Below, piece after piece: positions 40,101 through 47,895 of a stretch of 64,000 bases of DNA; the first letter of the stretch is position 1; the number at the start of each line of letters is the position of its first letter. The notes below the pieces were generated by a model. It saw nothing but the letters and a program-made list of their open reading frames with translations. It was not told where the DNA came from and did not search any database. The position numbers and the translations under genes are program-made. The stretch is from Eubacteriales bacterium. Lineage in GTDB: Bacteria; Bacillota; Clostridia; Lachnospirales; Lachnospiraceae. The stretch spans positions 1 through 64,000 of the forward strand of contig JAUNGB010000001.1 of NCBI GenBank assembly GCA_030524715.1. The letters are read 5' to 3'.

Positions 40101-42911
40101 CCCAATCCAGTTATTCCCGTTTTGCGCCTCATTCTCCGTATAAAGGTTTGGCACTTCCTTTGAGGTTTCGGAAACCTCTGTGATGGCTAAAAACGATGCG
40201 TCACCGTTGCGGTCCGTTGTGGCAATGGATACCAACTCCCCTGTGGAAAACACAACGCCGGTTTTCCCGTCCGGGTGGATGATGTCCTCTGCCGCATAGA
40301 GGCCGTACACCGCCCCCTCCAGGGTTGCATCCGCCTGGGTTTTCCCGTAGCTGTCCTCCCCTTCCAGTTCAAACAGCTCCTTATCCCGCTTATTGATGTG
40401 CAGCTCCCCCTCGGTGCGGTGATCCTTCACCAGATAGGAGTAGCCGGTATAGTCAGACGGATAGCTGCCCTGGTTGATGGGAGCCACCTCACTGTCCTCC
40501 TGGACGCCGTCCCATTCCCAGCCGCCGCCATCCGCTTCCCTTGCAAACGAAGGACGGGCGATAAGAAAGGTGGACGCATTGGAGGGTGTTGCCAGGTCTT
40601 CCTCTATCCCAATCTGAGATTTCGTTGCCACGGAAGGCTGCTTCCCCGGTATGGAATTTTCCAGCGTCTCTCCGGTCTCTTTTTCAGAACCGGCTGCTTC
40701 TGTCTCCTCATTTTCGCTCTCCCCTGCTTCCGTACTCTCCGCCACGGTTTCCTGGTCCGTCTCCGTCTCTTTTACCGGACCGCCCTCTTCTTTTGTTTCC
40801 TCCCCGGTTTCCGGTGACGGTTGGGATTCCCCGGAAGCCTCTTTTGTTTCCTCAGCAGTTTTGTCTGTTTCCGCCGTTTCCCCGGCAGATTCCTTCGTAT
40901 CTCCACCCGTTTCTTCGGTTTTCCCGTCAGAATCTTCCTCCCTGTCTCCCCCATCCGGTTTTTCCGAAACAGACGCTTCTCTGACCCCCTTCTCTTCCTG
41001 CGGTTCCTCCGTATTCTGCCCGGAAGTTTCTTCCTCATGTCCACCTGTTTCCGGCGCCTCCGCCCGGACCAGGTCTGTCACCTTTTCCGATACTGATACC
41101 TGCGGTATATCCGCCCTGGTTGGGGCCGGAACTGTCTGGTTACCGGGATAATATCCCGTGATGCTCCCATCCCCTTCTGTCTGGGAAGATGAAAACTCCA
41201 CAATCTCAATCGGGAGGTCGTCGTTATGCAGGTCATGCAGGATATAACCGGTTCTGGCCTGTGTCTCTCTCACGGTGTAAATTCGCTTTAAATGAATAAC
41301 GGTATCCCACGCCTCGTCTCGGTCATCTTCCATCAAGTCCCTGGCTACCCCCTCGTCGATGGAGTGGAAATCACAATGTTCCTCGCACCAGTCCACGCAT
41401 TCCTGCCAGGCTTCCCATGCCTCTTTCTCCAGACGTTCATTCTCTTCATCCGCTGCGTCGGATTCCTCATCGGAAGCATCATCAGACGCTTCCACGTAAT
41501 GGATAATCGGGTCCGGATGCCCGCCGCAGTAAGTTTTCTCGTACTCATAGAGCTTTGTATCTGAATGAGAAAAATGCCCGTCTGAGTCCGTTTTTAGCCC
41601 CGTGCCGCATACCGTTAAATCCGCAAATTTTCCCTCTGATGTCGGTACCATTCTGGTAAACTGTTCCTTCTCCAGGTTCGTCCCGTCAAGCTGTGAAAAA
41701 TCAAACTGCTCTAATACCTCAAAGGTGGAATTTTCCAGCGTCTTTCCCGTCTCTGAACACTGCTTTTCCAGCTTTATTAAATAATCCCGCTTAAAGGTCT
41801 CCTCATGCAGGTACTGGGTGTAAGGAATCTCATACTCCCCTTCGCCCCGTTGCGTAGTGTCTTTTCCAAAGGACAGCCATACCTCCCAGGGCTCCTCTTC
41901 CCCCGCCATCGTAATCATGGCCTGCTTTCCTTCCACTGCGCTGCTCTCGTCCCACCCGTCCGGATACCAAATTTTAAAGGTATTGGGTCTTATCCAGTAC
42001 TGGGCTGCCGTGGAACCTTCTGGAAAATGGCCTTTTACTAAACCGATGTCCGGGTTCCCTGTCGTACATGTAAAGGTGATTTTTCCATGATCCATAACAA
42101 CCGTCCACCCTTCCGGTAAATCATACACAAGAGTGGACTGCCTCCAGTCATCAGCATCATAATCTAATGTGAGACTATAAGTTCCGTCCTCGCCCTCTAC
42201 CATCTTGTGAACGGGAGCTTCACTTTTGAATTTGGACGCAAAAGTTGGAACTGCGCCATCTTCCACGGCTCCATTTGTCTGGTTAAAGAACTGTTCCAAC
42301 GCCCCCCTTGTCTGTGCTGCCAGCGCCGGGCTTTTTAAGTTAGCCATCAGGACTTCCATCTGATCCCTGAAATCATCTAACCCATTCCAATTACCGGACA
42401 TAATTGCCCAGGTAGCTGCCTGTCCCAGAATATAATGACCCTGCCCCACCTTTTCATTTCCTGAAAGATAACCCTCAAAATTCCCTGATGAGGAAAGGGC
42501 ATACCATAAAATCTCTGCTTCTTTCCTGCTCATGCCTAAAGGGAGATTATCTCCATCTAAATCTAGATCATAGGTGACAAGCGTTCCAACGGTTCCTTTT
42601 TGCATTGACTTGTTCGGTTCCAAACAATAACCGGGAGCACTTCCTCCACCCTCACTTGCATTCGTAATACCATACGGCCAGAGCCCTACCCGATTATGGT
42701 TCTTTCCATAAAACGGGAAGCTGGCTCCCTCCTTTAGGAGATTCTGCGTGCCATAATATGTAAACGAGCTGCCTCTTCCTTTCGTCTCCGCGGCATTCGC
42801 AAATAAACCTCTCATATCTGCACACAAAAAAGGCTGAAGCGTAAGGATAATGGCTAAGAACAGCGCTATCCTGCGTTTCAGCCTTTTATATAGGCTTTTA
42901 TGTTGTTTCAT
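31191..42911 (-). CDS. Giant thioester/Cna-B repeat surface adhesin
   Basis: About 3,906 residues. A signal peptide (about 1-42) is followed by a thioester-type domain with Cys96 and Gln164 (GYCLEP...GQAATW). Next come an acidic Ser/Thr/Glu-rich spacer (about 630-760), at least 15 SpaA/Cna-B-like beta domains (K-x-D...G-x-x-L-x-G-A-x-F/L pattern, then APDGY), and a sorting signal APKTG (3518) with membrane segment and basic tail. The frame then continues: a second signal-peptide-like segment after Met3560 (32234), about 300 more residues, and a final C-terminal membrane anchor with basic tail. It looks like two surface genes fused in frame. A GAGGGAG site sets the ATG at 42911. Covalent host or surface attachment is the likely role. 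Confidence 0.85.
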   Translation of the reverse strand: MKQHKSLYKRLKRRIALFLAIILTLQPFLCADMRGLFANAAETKGRGSSFTYYGTQNLLKEGASFPFYGKNHNRVGLWPYGITNASEGGGSAPGYCLEPNKSMQKGTVGTLVTYDLDLDGDNLPLGMSRKEAEILWYALSSSGNFEGYLSGNEKVGQGHYILGQAATWAIMSGNWNGLDDFRDQMEVLMANLKSPALAAQTRGALEQFFNQTNGAVEDGAVPTFASKFKSEAPVHKMVEGEDGTYSLTLDYDADDWRQSTLVYDLPEGWTVVMDHGKITFTCTTGNPDIGLVKGHFPEGSTAAQYWIRPNTFKIWYPDGWDESSAVEGKQAMITMAGEEEPWEVWLSFGKDTTQRGEGEYEIPYTQYLHEETFKRDYLIKLEKQCSETGKTLENSTFEVLEQFDFSQLDGTNLEKEQFTRMVPTSEGKFADLTVCGTGLKTDSDGHFSHSDTKLYEYEKTYCGGHPDPIIHYVEASDDASDEESDAADEENERLEKEAWEAWQECVDWCEEHCDFHSIDEGVARDLMEDDRDEAWDTVIHLKRIYTVRETQARTGYILHDLHNDDLPIEIVEFSSSQTEGDGSITGYYPGNQTVPAPTRADIPQVSVSEKVTDLVRAEAPETGGHEEETSGQNTEEPQEEKGVREASVSEKPDGGDREEDSDGKTEETGGDTKESAGETAETDKTAEETKEASGESQPSPETGEETKEEGGPVKETETDQETVAESTEAGESENEETEAAGSEKETGETLENSIPGKQPSVATKSQIGIEEDLATPSNASTFLIARPSFAREADGGGWEWDGVQEDSEVAPINQGSYPSDYTGYSYLVKDHRTEGELHINKRDKELFELEGEDSYGKTQADATLEGAVYGLYAAEDIIHPDGKTGVVFSTGELVSIATTDRNGDASFLAITEVSETSKEVPNLYTENEAQNGNNWIGRPLILGSYYVEEVSRSEGYELSRTGSNLSESNRKGKPVVLTASGSACTDGFTHRYNEWAGDSYDFTVNYYETKGFDLLLSGLPEDTKVYEVTTKETTSQEQVAAGTKRVEKKDAQGNTLYQTAKGGEYKLDETGNKIVKLDDDGNPVLSDKALTQTVTAVNRLNVYIPSIDREEPSDPDLEESEDIDEDYILWETSWALALSGYKNGLADYPWELLKLSGKTNGKMIDEILAFCASESFWDAYDVEAVYEEAGTWYAKIRYGYKALAKQPVLYESGTGRLVIRKEYEGVFYYAVYEDGQYEKNGYRFTAEKKELDLEALDKGEIRLKTAYAPVYETYAAGEFLLDGEGQKIPLMEAVPIYTNEEVVETEEILAPLRTQVTGDGLLSVHVDTDEEFKEGEMHVRTYRVVTGEEITGYPAAVNVTTTKPVMEDGSYLKFPVLLYPGQYEVYEDAGTRKEPVLVLERVIKQAIKVTKDIALDSYEHNTYEIHRDPFTVLFGGYNGTQETKTLPGFFFKLYLRSDLEETGKLMKKEDGSYDYEAFFKENLDAASGLAIEWDLEKYDADGDMTTVHANRGGGKDDYWGQSRMLPYGIYVLVEQQPTGIPQKHYAIDAPQEIEIPFVPQVDEDGTVHDKIPSKEYLYDAAMTPEELTEHYQIRFNEETHIIYAHNNDGDFEVFKYGLEPDSRRDCQNEAVAKYYHYGSISENAGSADGVYYETYYDRDGNLKDYGVTMDGVDTMTGKSTAVDRLYAKALVPWSVLDPRYGEIINDDGDVGNREAGLEAAGAFNFISFAGKDFENEFYSSRLRIEKLDSETGENILHDGALFKIYAAKRDISGNGASGVAGSGDILFGEDGIPLYDENEQIFMQDYTGAEVGVFKAYTTVRDGEIEGEDGGLHTEKQCVGYLETYQPLGAGAYVLVEIEAPDGYVKSKPVAFTVYSDKVEYYEDGDPGKKTQAVKYQYMRPIGSDGKTMVEDMHQLIVKDAPTHIEIHKVEKPEEIITYRVEGDEKQLSSRGDVDLQYKPNGEFAGFGYVTKSLSGSQGKNYVENATLTLYEGLEVKKTGAHEYEGVKVKRNLFDSVTGIQAYETGVDTDIRQTGTNAAGQTEWDITAEANPPVDLWYFDLKYDPTELDEETGILYGLDDWGNRLCMLDSETGMAYVTDETGAVIVWPLNENGDKIISQSVDVYTDEGGKQSINQDLQPVLDENGLPIYYKDGGVTWIENEWVTDQGAYEIARVKQGAYILEETAAPLSDGYVQSVAVGIIVRDVSGKQSYVMEDDYTKIEVSKLDMTSRKEIAGASLALYEAYRVYDDSDRGWHLEILRDMDDEPVLADSWVSEGGTPHWIDHIMPGDYILRETQVPTKAGYVTAEDVEVTVLETGEVQGFVMEDDHTALEVFKLDARTGKVMDNSHRASLALYEAEVDEKGEVQYDEKGTVRYQQDKKVCEWQTDDGSEVRKTAHQVTIPGGHSYTAYDYEIKPVPGTSQAVCYTTETGAMRFEYLPVGKYVLVEEKAPSGYMVADPVYVPVLDVGSKEQVQTITMTDEPIQVYLTKVNVAGGKEIAGATVAVYRAKEDGTLAKHQMVDQDGKLLYVTDTDGNLLKDESGNLIPAMEYETEYLVDRWISGSDGTYTRKDEKEGIIPEGFEVGDLKPHALLQPVAGNYYFVEEQSPFGYARAAELPFAVVDTMEIQRIELVNELILGQVEIIKSDVRNPEEVLSGARFKLSNLDTNAATILITDADGRAVSSPAPIGTVGTDGAVSLYHFRIQEVGAPDGYLLDETVHDFQFNVKTDRYQTLTYQYKAEDAPNKVIVSKKQLTTKEELPGARLEVRSVTETVNQDGTVTRTEGDVIEGWISTGTPHEIECLPQGKYVLIETQAPDGYIEAEKVYFTVSKNMTAEEVPVVEMFDDDTKTEIKKVDRVTGEPLKGAKMQLIAKETGEVIKEWVTDETGTIQFFGLPAGVYLVKEVEAPDGYQLLQEPMQLTVTKDYKLQTFVMDNRKTELMVDKLDEETREPVTGAVLRLADDSGNEVAKWITTGEPEVIHGLKSGWYMLEEIQASDGYLLLKEPVKIQITAEPGTRTITITNQKLQVDVGKTDKETGEPLPGATLQLIRNSDGKVIKEWESTKAPEVFKGLLAGSYTIKELAAPEGYAVTGSLTFEVSGTEARQEITLANEKIVTEFQKTDVSDGSAVPGAILQLIKAAGTKEEAVIKEWKSEAGPLILKGLPAGIYTIREVQAPDGYASMKDMVIEILPNQALQHFDVKNQPIQVEIEKTSGNTGNLLGGAVLQLVRNLDGAVIREWTSKDGEAEHFKNLVTGRYTVREVKAPSGYKKMEPQEIEVKDMEALQEFVVKNYKITHSGGGGGTPDKPKPSAEYMELYKIDGRTGQKLAGARITVYGPDGSVYTEGITNEAGVIRFKKPSKGVYTFKETEAPRGYYLNGVLHEFTVTENGTIEGDTTMENYKETEMIISKVDVTTAEELPGAEIEVTDRDGNRIFTGISDENGKVYFPVPAPGEYHFKELTAPEGYDRNETVFSFTVFEDGSIIGDNTITDQKHYGTITASYEAKRNGEGDLTVGELTHAPKTGDTSRLALLFAAWAASAVCLISFFLYHRRKKHRKSKGSMKAGLFLLLAVLALGTPTMKAEAADDVIENIYEEHQYTTENPDSDEAEKMFKKEIERDGTKYRLSEIRTEVVEEQGAGKAGRTLEIATNPFLDGKAEVTPEEEIDRDGNIYRLMETQKVKTVIPAHEVPVSEEVFYEAVEAKDVIPSRIKVTVTDEGTGQVMETIAEISDQTFGDERWDDTFSFPVIFHEYGLDGYWIGSQVFKVSGDEPNFTGYEAQLLSLIEARPEDYTVEAARWDGEAYADENGVLCRRATVTGRKKVSDCTITYEGSAYFPEEEGVRLISTYEREGKENSGPKQYTMKATGVYVPKKDHGAAVAAVIGLTGAGAGAAGYTYHRKKKQRQIQNA

Positions 42912-42927
42912 TTTCTCCCTCATTTCT

Positions 42928-42961
42928 AAAAAGGCGGCACACCATTACGATGCACCGCCTT
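42928..42961 (-). terminator. Terminator/attenuator before the giant adhesin
   Basis: On the minus strand AAGGCGG pairs with CCGCCTT, followed by TTTTT, 17 bases before the adhesin start. There is no promoter between it and the adhesin, so the adhesin must be read through this hairpin from upstream. Confidence 0.7.
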
Positions 42962-42973
42962 CCCAATTTACCT

Positions 42974-43864
42974 TCAACTAAAATTTGGATTTTCTATTAA
43001 TGCCTGACAATTAGGGCAAGAGCGTGCTTTGTCCCTCTTACCAAAAACAATTCGAGTATCACATTCCGGACATTCTACTGCCGTTATATCCAAAAAAGAC
43101 TCTGACGTGGAACCCGTCCCTGAAGTATCAATGCTTCGTGCCTCACCGTCTATAAAAACAGCATTCCACATATGAGCACCATTTTCCCGAAGCCCACATT
43201 TCAGCCCAACTGCATTCGCAAAAAGTTTGTATGTCCTGGCAAATCCCACGCATTTCCCGGTTCCCCTAAAAAGAATGCTGTAAACCTCATCATCTTCCTG
43301 CGTATAATCCCCCCAATTATAAGCCGCATAGCTCCTGACTTTATTAAAAACAACGGTGGCCTTATCGTAATCACTGGCAGAATAATCAAAACCGGTCAAA
43401 AACTTGCATACCTCCTCGTAAACAGCTTGCCCCTTTTCCGTCAGTTCGGTAACTGGTATAATTCCACGGACGGCCGCAAGCACATGATTATCGGTTACCC
43501 AGGCATAGTCTGTTGTCTCATCGAAGATGTAGTATTGCCAATCCGGATCATAGAAATAGGGCTGGTTATCATAAGGCGTCCGAACGTAACCCCCAAGTGC
43601 CTGCCGCTCTGTCACCCAGCTTCCGTCTGCCGCCACCAGATAGCCATCCGGCGTTGTAGTATTGGCCGCCATCTGACCGTTCCTGTCCAGATAATAAAAA
43701 ATCCCTTCTTCCTCAATCCACTGCGACACAGCATAGCTTCCATCTTCCTGACGGTATTGGTAAGAGCTTCCGGACGCTTCCCACCCGGCGTATGCTGTTA
43801 AAGGGCTGGTAACTATCAGTACTGCTGTCATAATTCCAACTAACTCTCGTGCTCTGATTTTCAT
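42974..43864 (-). CDS. Secreted transglutaminase-like protein
   Basis: A 296-residue exported protein. A signal peptide (about 1-27) is followed by choline-binding-like cell-wall repeats (YQYRQEDGSYAVSQW, IFYYLDRNGQMA, PDGYLVAADGSWV). The transglutaminase/protease-like core has Cys in GKCVGFA, His in GAHMWN and Asp in SIDTSG. The tail ends in a zinc ribbon (CPECDTRI...CPNCQALI), odd for a secreted protein. AAGGAGGCG sets the start at 43864. It may cross-link or cleave surface proteins; the adhesin gene follows directly. Confidence 0.75.
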   Translation of the reverse strand: MKIRARELVGIMTAVLIVTSPLTAYAGWEASGSSYQYRQEDGSYAVSQWIEEEGIFYYLDRNGQMAANTTTPDGYLVAADGSWVTERQALGGYVRTPYDNQPYFYDPDWQYYIFDETTDYAWVTDNHVLAAVRGIIPVTELTEKGQAVYEEVCKFLTGFDYSASDYDKATVVFNKVRSYAAYNWGDYTQEDDEVYSILFRGTGKCVGFARTYKLFANAVGLKCGLRENGAHMWNAVFIDGEARSIDTSGTGSTSESFLDITAVECPECDTRIVFGKRDKARSCPNCQALIENPNFS

Positions 43865-43929
43865 AGTATTCGCCTCCTTTTCTACAGCATAGCAAAATCC
43901 GGATTTCCAAGTCCAGTGCATTTTAAAAT

Positions 43930-44244
43930 TTAATAATTTTTCCGTTCCCGGCAAGAATTTCCATGCAGTGTTATCACCTCACCGTATATTAATTTCCAGT
44001 CAGCTAACTCATTTTTTTCGCCGCTTTCTTCTGTCATTGCTTTATCCAGAGCGGATAGATAGAAATTCAACTGACCCAGGTAGGCAGGCTTAAATTTACC
44101 TTTTTTCAATTCAATGACAACCAGAGTTTTCAAATCTCGCTGGAAGAACAGCAGGTCTGCAAAAAATTCTTCCCCTTCCACTTCGATTCTGTGCTGGTTC
44201 CTGCCAGCCGCTGGCAACCACTTTGCCAGAGCTGCTTTGAACAC
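43930..44244 (-). pseudogene. Remnant of YhcG/DUF1016-type nuclease
   Basis: A 104-codon frame containing FADLLFFQRDLKTLVVIELKKG and KFKPAYLGQLNFYLSALD, the core of the PD-(D/E)XK nuclease domain of DUF1016 (YhcG) proteins. The family is normally about 330-370 residues: here the whole N-terminal part is missing and the C-terminus changes frame after the core. It sits between two surface-protein genes and has no good ribosome binding site, so it is best read as a gene fragment. Confidence 0.6.
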
Positions 44245-44286
44245 CTAATTTCCCGTTTACAAATCGGTAGCCATGGCTATCGTTCA

Positions 44287-47200
44287 TTAGACCCAGGCTC
44301 CGGACGCATCCACCCGGTATCCGTCCGGCGTTTCCCTGTTCACATACAGAGCACCTCTGGTTCCGTCCGAAACGGGGTTAAAGTAATACCATACCCCATC
44401 AATCTGGTTCCAACCGGTATACATGCGCCCTCTGGTCCCATCACTGACTGCATGGAGGTAATAGCGGTTCCCGTCCGTATCTGTAAACCACCCAGTCTGC
44501 ATATACCCTTTCTCATCAAAGTGATACCACTCGCTTGTGCCGTTATAAGTAAGCTGCTGCCAGCAGGAAACCGGGTAACTTCCGTCTTTTCTCTGGTACC
44601 ACCAGCCTGTATCATCTAATATCCAGATCCCCTCGCTGTCCATGCCTGTTCTGGCGCTGCTTCCTGAAACGGAACGGCTGGAGCCGCCGCCTCCGCCTCC
44701 ACCGGAGGAACTTCCCCCGGATGAGCCGCTTGACGGCCGGTCTGTCTGGTCCGTGGTCTTAAACTCAACGATGACCTTGCAGTCCGCAGCATTTTGCCCG
44801 TCTACGGTAAGAACCTGCACGCTGGTCTCCTTCGTTCCTGCCGCCTTAGAAACATAATACCGGTCTTTTGCCAGGTTATCCGCATCAGCCTTCTCTAATG
44901 CCTTGATCCACTCTGCCTCCGGCAGGACGGCCACCAGGCCGTTCTCCGATACAGAAACCACCGTTTTATCCGCCACGCTCCAGGTAACCACCTTATTCTC
45001 TGCCTCCTCCGGCAGGACGAGTGCGGTAAGCTGCACAGCCTCCGGCACCTGGTAAGAAACAGCCGGGTTTGCCCGGTTTCCGGTCATTACCTTTTCCACC
45101 ATAAACCGGACCTCGTCTTTATCTAAGGATACTGACGCCGCATGAGCAATGGTCTTGTCCTCTGTGCGGAACGAGAGGTTGACTGCGCATACCGCCTGCT
45201 TTCCCCCGTCCTCGGTCGTAACTGTCACATAGCTGGAACGAGTGCCGGACGCTTCTTTCTTCGCATAGGGGTTCTCCCTGTTTCTCTCCTCTTCCGCCTG
45301 GATCAGGTCAGAAATCCACCTGGCATTTTCTTTGGCGCTCACCATGCCCTCCGGGTCTACCCAAACCATATCCGGATCACCTGCCGACCACTGAACCTGT
45401 TTGTTGTCCGCATATTCCGGAGATACCGTCTCATATAGACGTTTGGACGGGGTAACGGAATAGCGCTCTGTCGGGCTTAACCGATCCCCCTCCAGGGTCC
45501 TGACAATCTCAAAGGCAAGCTCTGACTGGTCCACCTTCACATCGGACACCGGCACGACCGTGTCATCGGTAATCTTAAAGTTCACCGTCACGAATGCGCT
45601 GGAACGCTTCTGCCCGGCTTCGGTGGTGACAGTCACGGACGCATAGCTTGTCCCTTCGGTCGTTATCTTCTTTGACGGGTACAATTCCTGGTTGGTGACG
45701 CCGGCTTTGATTAAATCCTGAATCCACTTTGCCGACTGGTTGACCGATACCTCCCCATTCTCCGTCACGCTGATTACATCGGTGGAGGAGCCGTCCGTAT
45801 CTTTCACATTCCAGATAATGTTCTTATTCGCTGCTGTATCCGGGATTACGGTAGCCGTCAACTTCTGCGGGTCAGTGACCTTCCAGCCAATCTGCGGGTT
45901 CCACCGGGAGCCGCTGCGGACCTGCTCCACCCCAAAGACCAGTTCGGTCCGATCCAGGATCACGCCGTTTGTCATGGCCTGGTATTCTGCAGACAGGGTG
46001 ATATCTCCTGACGGCATGGTAAAGGCCATCTCCGTCCCATCGGTCTTGATTGCCTCCTCTTTCTCAAAATCATTGGTCGTCCAGAACAGGGAATCCGGCA
46101 CCAGCTCATAGTAGACAGGCGGATCGGTTTCCGTCTCGTTTATCGGGCTTGTATAAACCAGGATTTTCGTTCCTGCAGCCGCTGCCCCTGGGTTCGCCCA
46201 GTTGATTTCTTTGGCAAAATTGTTCTGGGACTCCAGGACAGATAGCGTCCCGTGGTCCACGGCCGGGATGGTAATCAGATATCCCCTTACCGGGTCCCCG
46301 GTCTTGCTGGGCGCATAGTGATGGACGTTCTCATTTCCAATCCCCAGTACCCCTTCTTCCAGCTCCTCGTAAAAATATCGGTTCGTCTGTTTCGTGAAGC
46401 TTCCCATCTGGTAAAGGGAAAAATCCCGCTGGTTGGAATAGTAGGACCCGATATGGTGCTCCAGGCGGATCTGCGGGGTTAATTTGTTCCCAAACGGATT
46501 CAGTGAATATTTATCCTCACTGTCGGTATACAGATAGGAGAGGTCATCCCCCAGGTCAATGGTCCCGCCCTCGATCAATCCGATGAACAGCCCGGCTGTT
46601 TTCAAGGTAGAAGCGGTGGAAGCACCGATGGTCCCGGCAAACCGACCATTCTTCACCTGTCCGCTCTGCATCCGTCCTACTAGGCCGCCGATATAATCGG
46701 CCGATGTACTGCCTACCTTGCCCTCTACATAGGTATTATACACTTCGGTCTCGTAGATGTTACCGGCAATTCCCCCCACGTACCCTTCAGAATAAAGGGC
46801 GCTGTAGTTGTCCGTGGTGTCACTGGTGCAGTCACTTATGAAAGTGGACTGGGCGGAGCCGCAGATTCCTCCAGCAAACGCTTCATCCATGCTGCCTGCA
46901 TCGGTACCGCCTAAAACTCCGGCCGTATTGATACACTCCAGGATTATGCTGTCATAGGTTTCCCCGGCAATGCCGCCGATAACACCGACCCCCCGTACCT
47001 GTCCTTTGGAGCTGCAATTCTTTATAGTACTGTCGTTTGCCTCTCCCACCAGGACCGCCGCCTTGCTACGGGCGTTCACCTGCCCGTCCACCGTCAGGTT
47101 CTCAATCACCGCACCGTGGATACTGCCGAACAGCCCGGCATAGTCCTGGGTGGTATCACTGATTTTCAGGTTATAGACGCGGTATCCCTGACCGTCAAAG

Positions 47201-47859
47201 TTCCCCTTAAACGGCTTTGGCTCACTGTCCCCGGCCTCCGTAAAATATCCGACCGGCAGCCAGGAGGCGGTATCACTTAAAGATACATCCCTTGTCAGGA
47301 TAAAATAGCAGCCCTCATAACCGTCTACCTGTTCATTTGCCACGTTGTAAGCAAGAAGCTTTAAGTCTTTGGCAGAATTAATCTCATAGGGTTCCTCCTC
47401 GGTTCCCTCCCCATCGAAATGGTCGCTCATTTCCATGCCGGTCCAGATGTCTAAGACACTCTTATACATCATGGCATTGGACGGAGTGGCTGTAATCAGT
47501 TCTGCTTTCCCAGTCGCCATATCCACAGGATTGGCTTCGGTTTCCTCTCTTTTCGCGCCCTCCTCTAAACCAGGTGCCTCTGTCTCCTTCCCTGGCTGGC
47601 TGTCTTTTGAAGCCTCTGGCAGGGCTTCTGAAGGGGTGGCCGTCTGAAGATAATTTAAGCCCTCCTCCCCGGTTCCCCCGTCCGTATCCTCCTTCCCTGT
47701 ATAATCTTCCTCTGTTTCCTCCTGCCTCTTCATTTCCTTCGCGTATACCAGAGCCGTCCCGCTCGGATATGCCACGGAAAGGACCGGGGTTAACCCCATC
47801 GCCGCAACCAGAGTCCATGCTGACAGTATGGCCTGGCCCTTTTTTATTTTTCTCTTCAT
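44287..47859 (-). CDS. Large GLUG/Ig-like surface protein with cell-wall binding repeats
   Basis: A 1,190-residue exported protein. A signal peptide (about 1-40) precedes an acidic Thr/Glu-rich spacer (40-120). A beta-helix region with GLUG-type motifs (GGIAGETYD, GGICGSAQS, GGIAGNIYE, GGLVGRMQSG; about 150-420) follows. Then come three tandem Ig-like/Big2-like repeats of about 125 residues (about 640-1050), a Gly/Ser linker and three choline-binding-like repeats (WYHFDEKGYMQTGWF, GVWYYFNPVSDG) at the C-terminus. These bind the cell wall non-covalently, replacing an LPXTG signal. GAAAAGGAGAACAG precedes the ATG at 47859. It probably acts in adhesion. Confidence 0.82.
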   Translation of the reverse strand: MKRKIKKGQAILSAWTLVAAMGLTPVLSVAYPSGTALVYAKEMKRQEETEEDYTGKEDTDGGTGEEGLNYLQTATPSEALPEASKDSQPGKETEAPGLEEGAKREETEANPVDMATGKAELITATPSNAMMYKSVLDIWTGMEMSDHFDGEGTEEEPYEINSAKDLKLLAYNVANEQVDGYEGCYFILTRDVSLSDTASWLPVGYFTEAGDSEPKPFKGNFDGQGYRVYNLKISDTTQDYAGLFGSIHGAVIENLTVDGQVNARSKAAVLVGEANDSTIKNCSSKGQVRGVGVIGGIAGETYDSIILECINTAGVLGGTDAGSMDEAFAGGICGSAQSTFISDCTSDTTDNYSALYSEGYVGGIAGNIYETEVYNTYVEGKVGSTSADYIGGLVGRMQSGQVKNGRFAGTIGASTASTLKTAGLFIGLIEGGTIDLGDDLSYLYTDSEDKYSLNPFGNKLTPQIRLEHHIGSYYSNQRDFSLYQMGSFTKQTNRYFYEELEEGVLGIGNENVHHYAPSKTGDPVRGYLITIPAVDHGTLSVLESQNNFAKEINWANPGAAAAGTKILVYTSPINETETDPPVYYELVPDSLFWTTNDFEKEEAIKTDGTEMAFTMPSGDITLSAEYQAMTNGVILDRTELVFGVEQVRSGSRWNPQIGWKVTDPQKLTATVIPDTAANKNIIWNVKDTDGSSTDVISVTENGEVSVNQSAKWIQDLIKAGVTNQELYPSKKITTEGTSYASVTVTTEAGQKRSSAFVTVNFKITDDTVVPVSDVKVDQSELAFEIVRTLEGDRLSPTERYSVTPSKRLYETVSPEYADNKQVQWSAGDPDMVWVDPEGMVSAKENARWISDLIQAEEERNRENPYAKKEASGTRSSYVTVTTEDGGKQAVCAVNLSFRTEDKTIAHAASVSLDKDEVRFMVEKVMTGNRANPAVSYQVPEAVQLTALVLPEEAENKVVTWSVADKTVVSVSENGLVAVLPEAEWIKALEKADADNLAKDRYYVSKAAGTKETSVQVLTVDGQNAADCKVIVEFKTTDQTDRPSSGSSGGSSSGGGGGGGSSRSVSGSSARTGMDSEGIWILDDTGWWYQRKDGSYPVSCWQQLTYNGTSEWYHFDEKGYMQTGWFTDTDGNRYYLHAVSDGTRGRMYTGWNQIDGVWYYFNPVSDGTRGALYVNRETPDGYRVDASGAWV

Positions 47860-47895
47860 CCTGTTCTCCTTTTCCCAGAAATATTATTTTTACTT

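Noticed and set aside
40275-41151. Long plus-strand ORFs opposite the giant adhesin (up to 180 codons)
   Set aside because: They mirror the repetitive, biased codon use of the adhesin, have Ser/Pro/Phe-rich products and no binding sites; antisense shadows.
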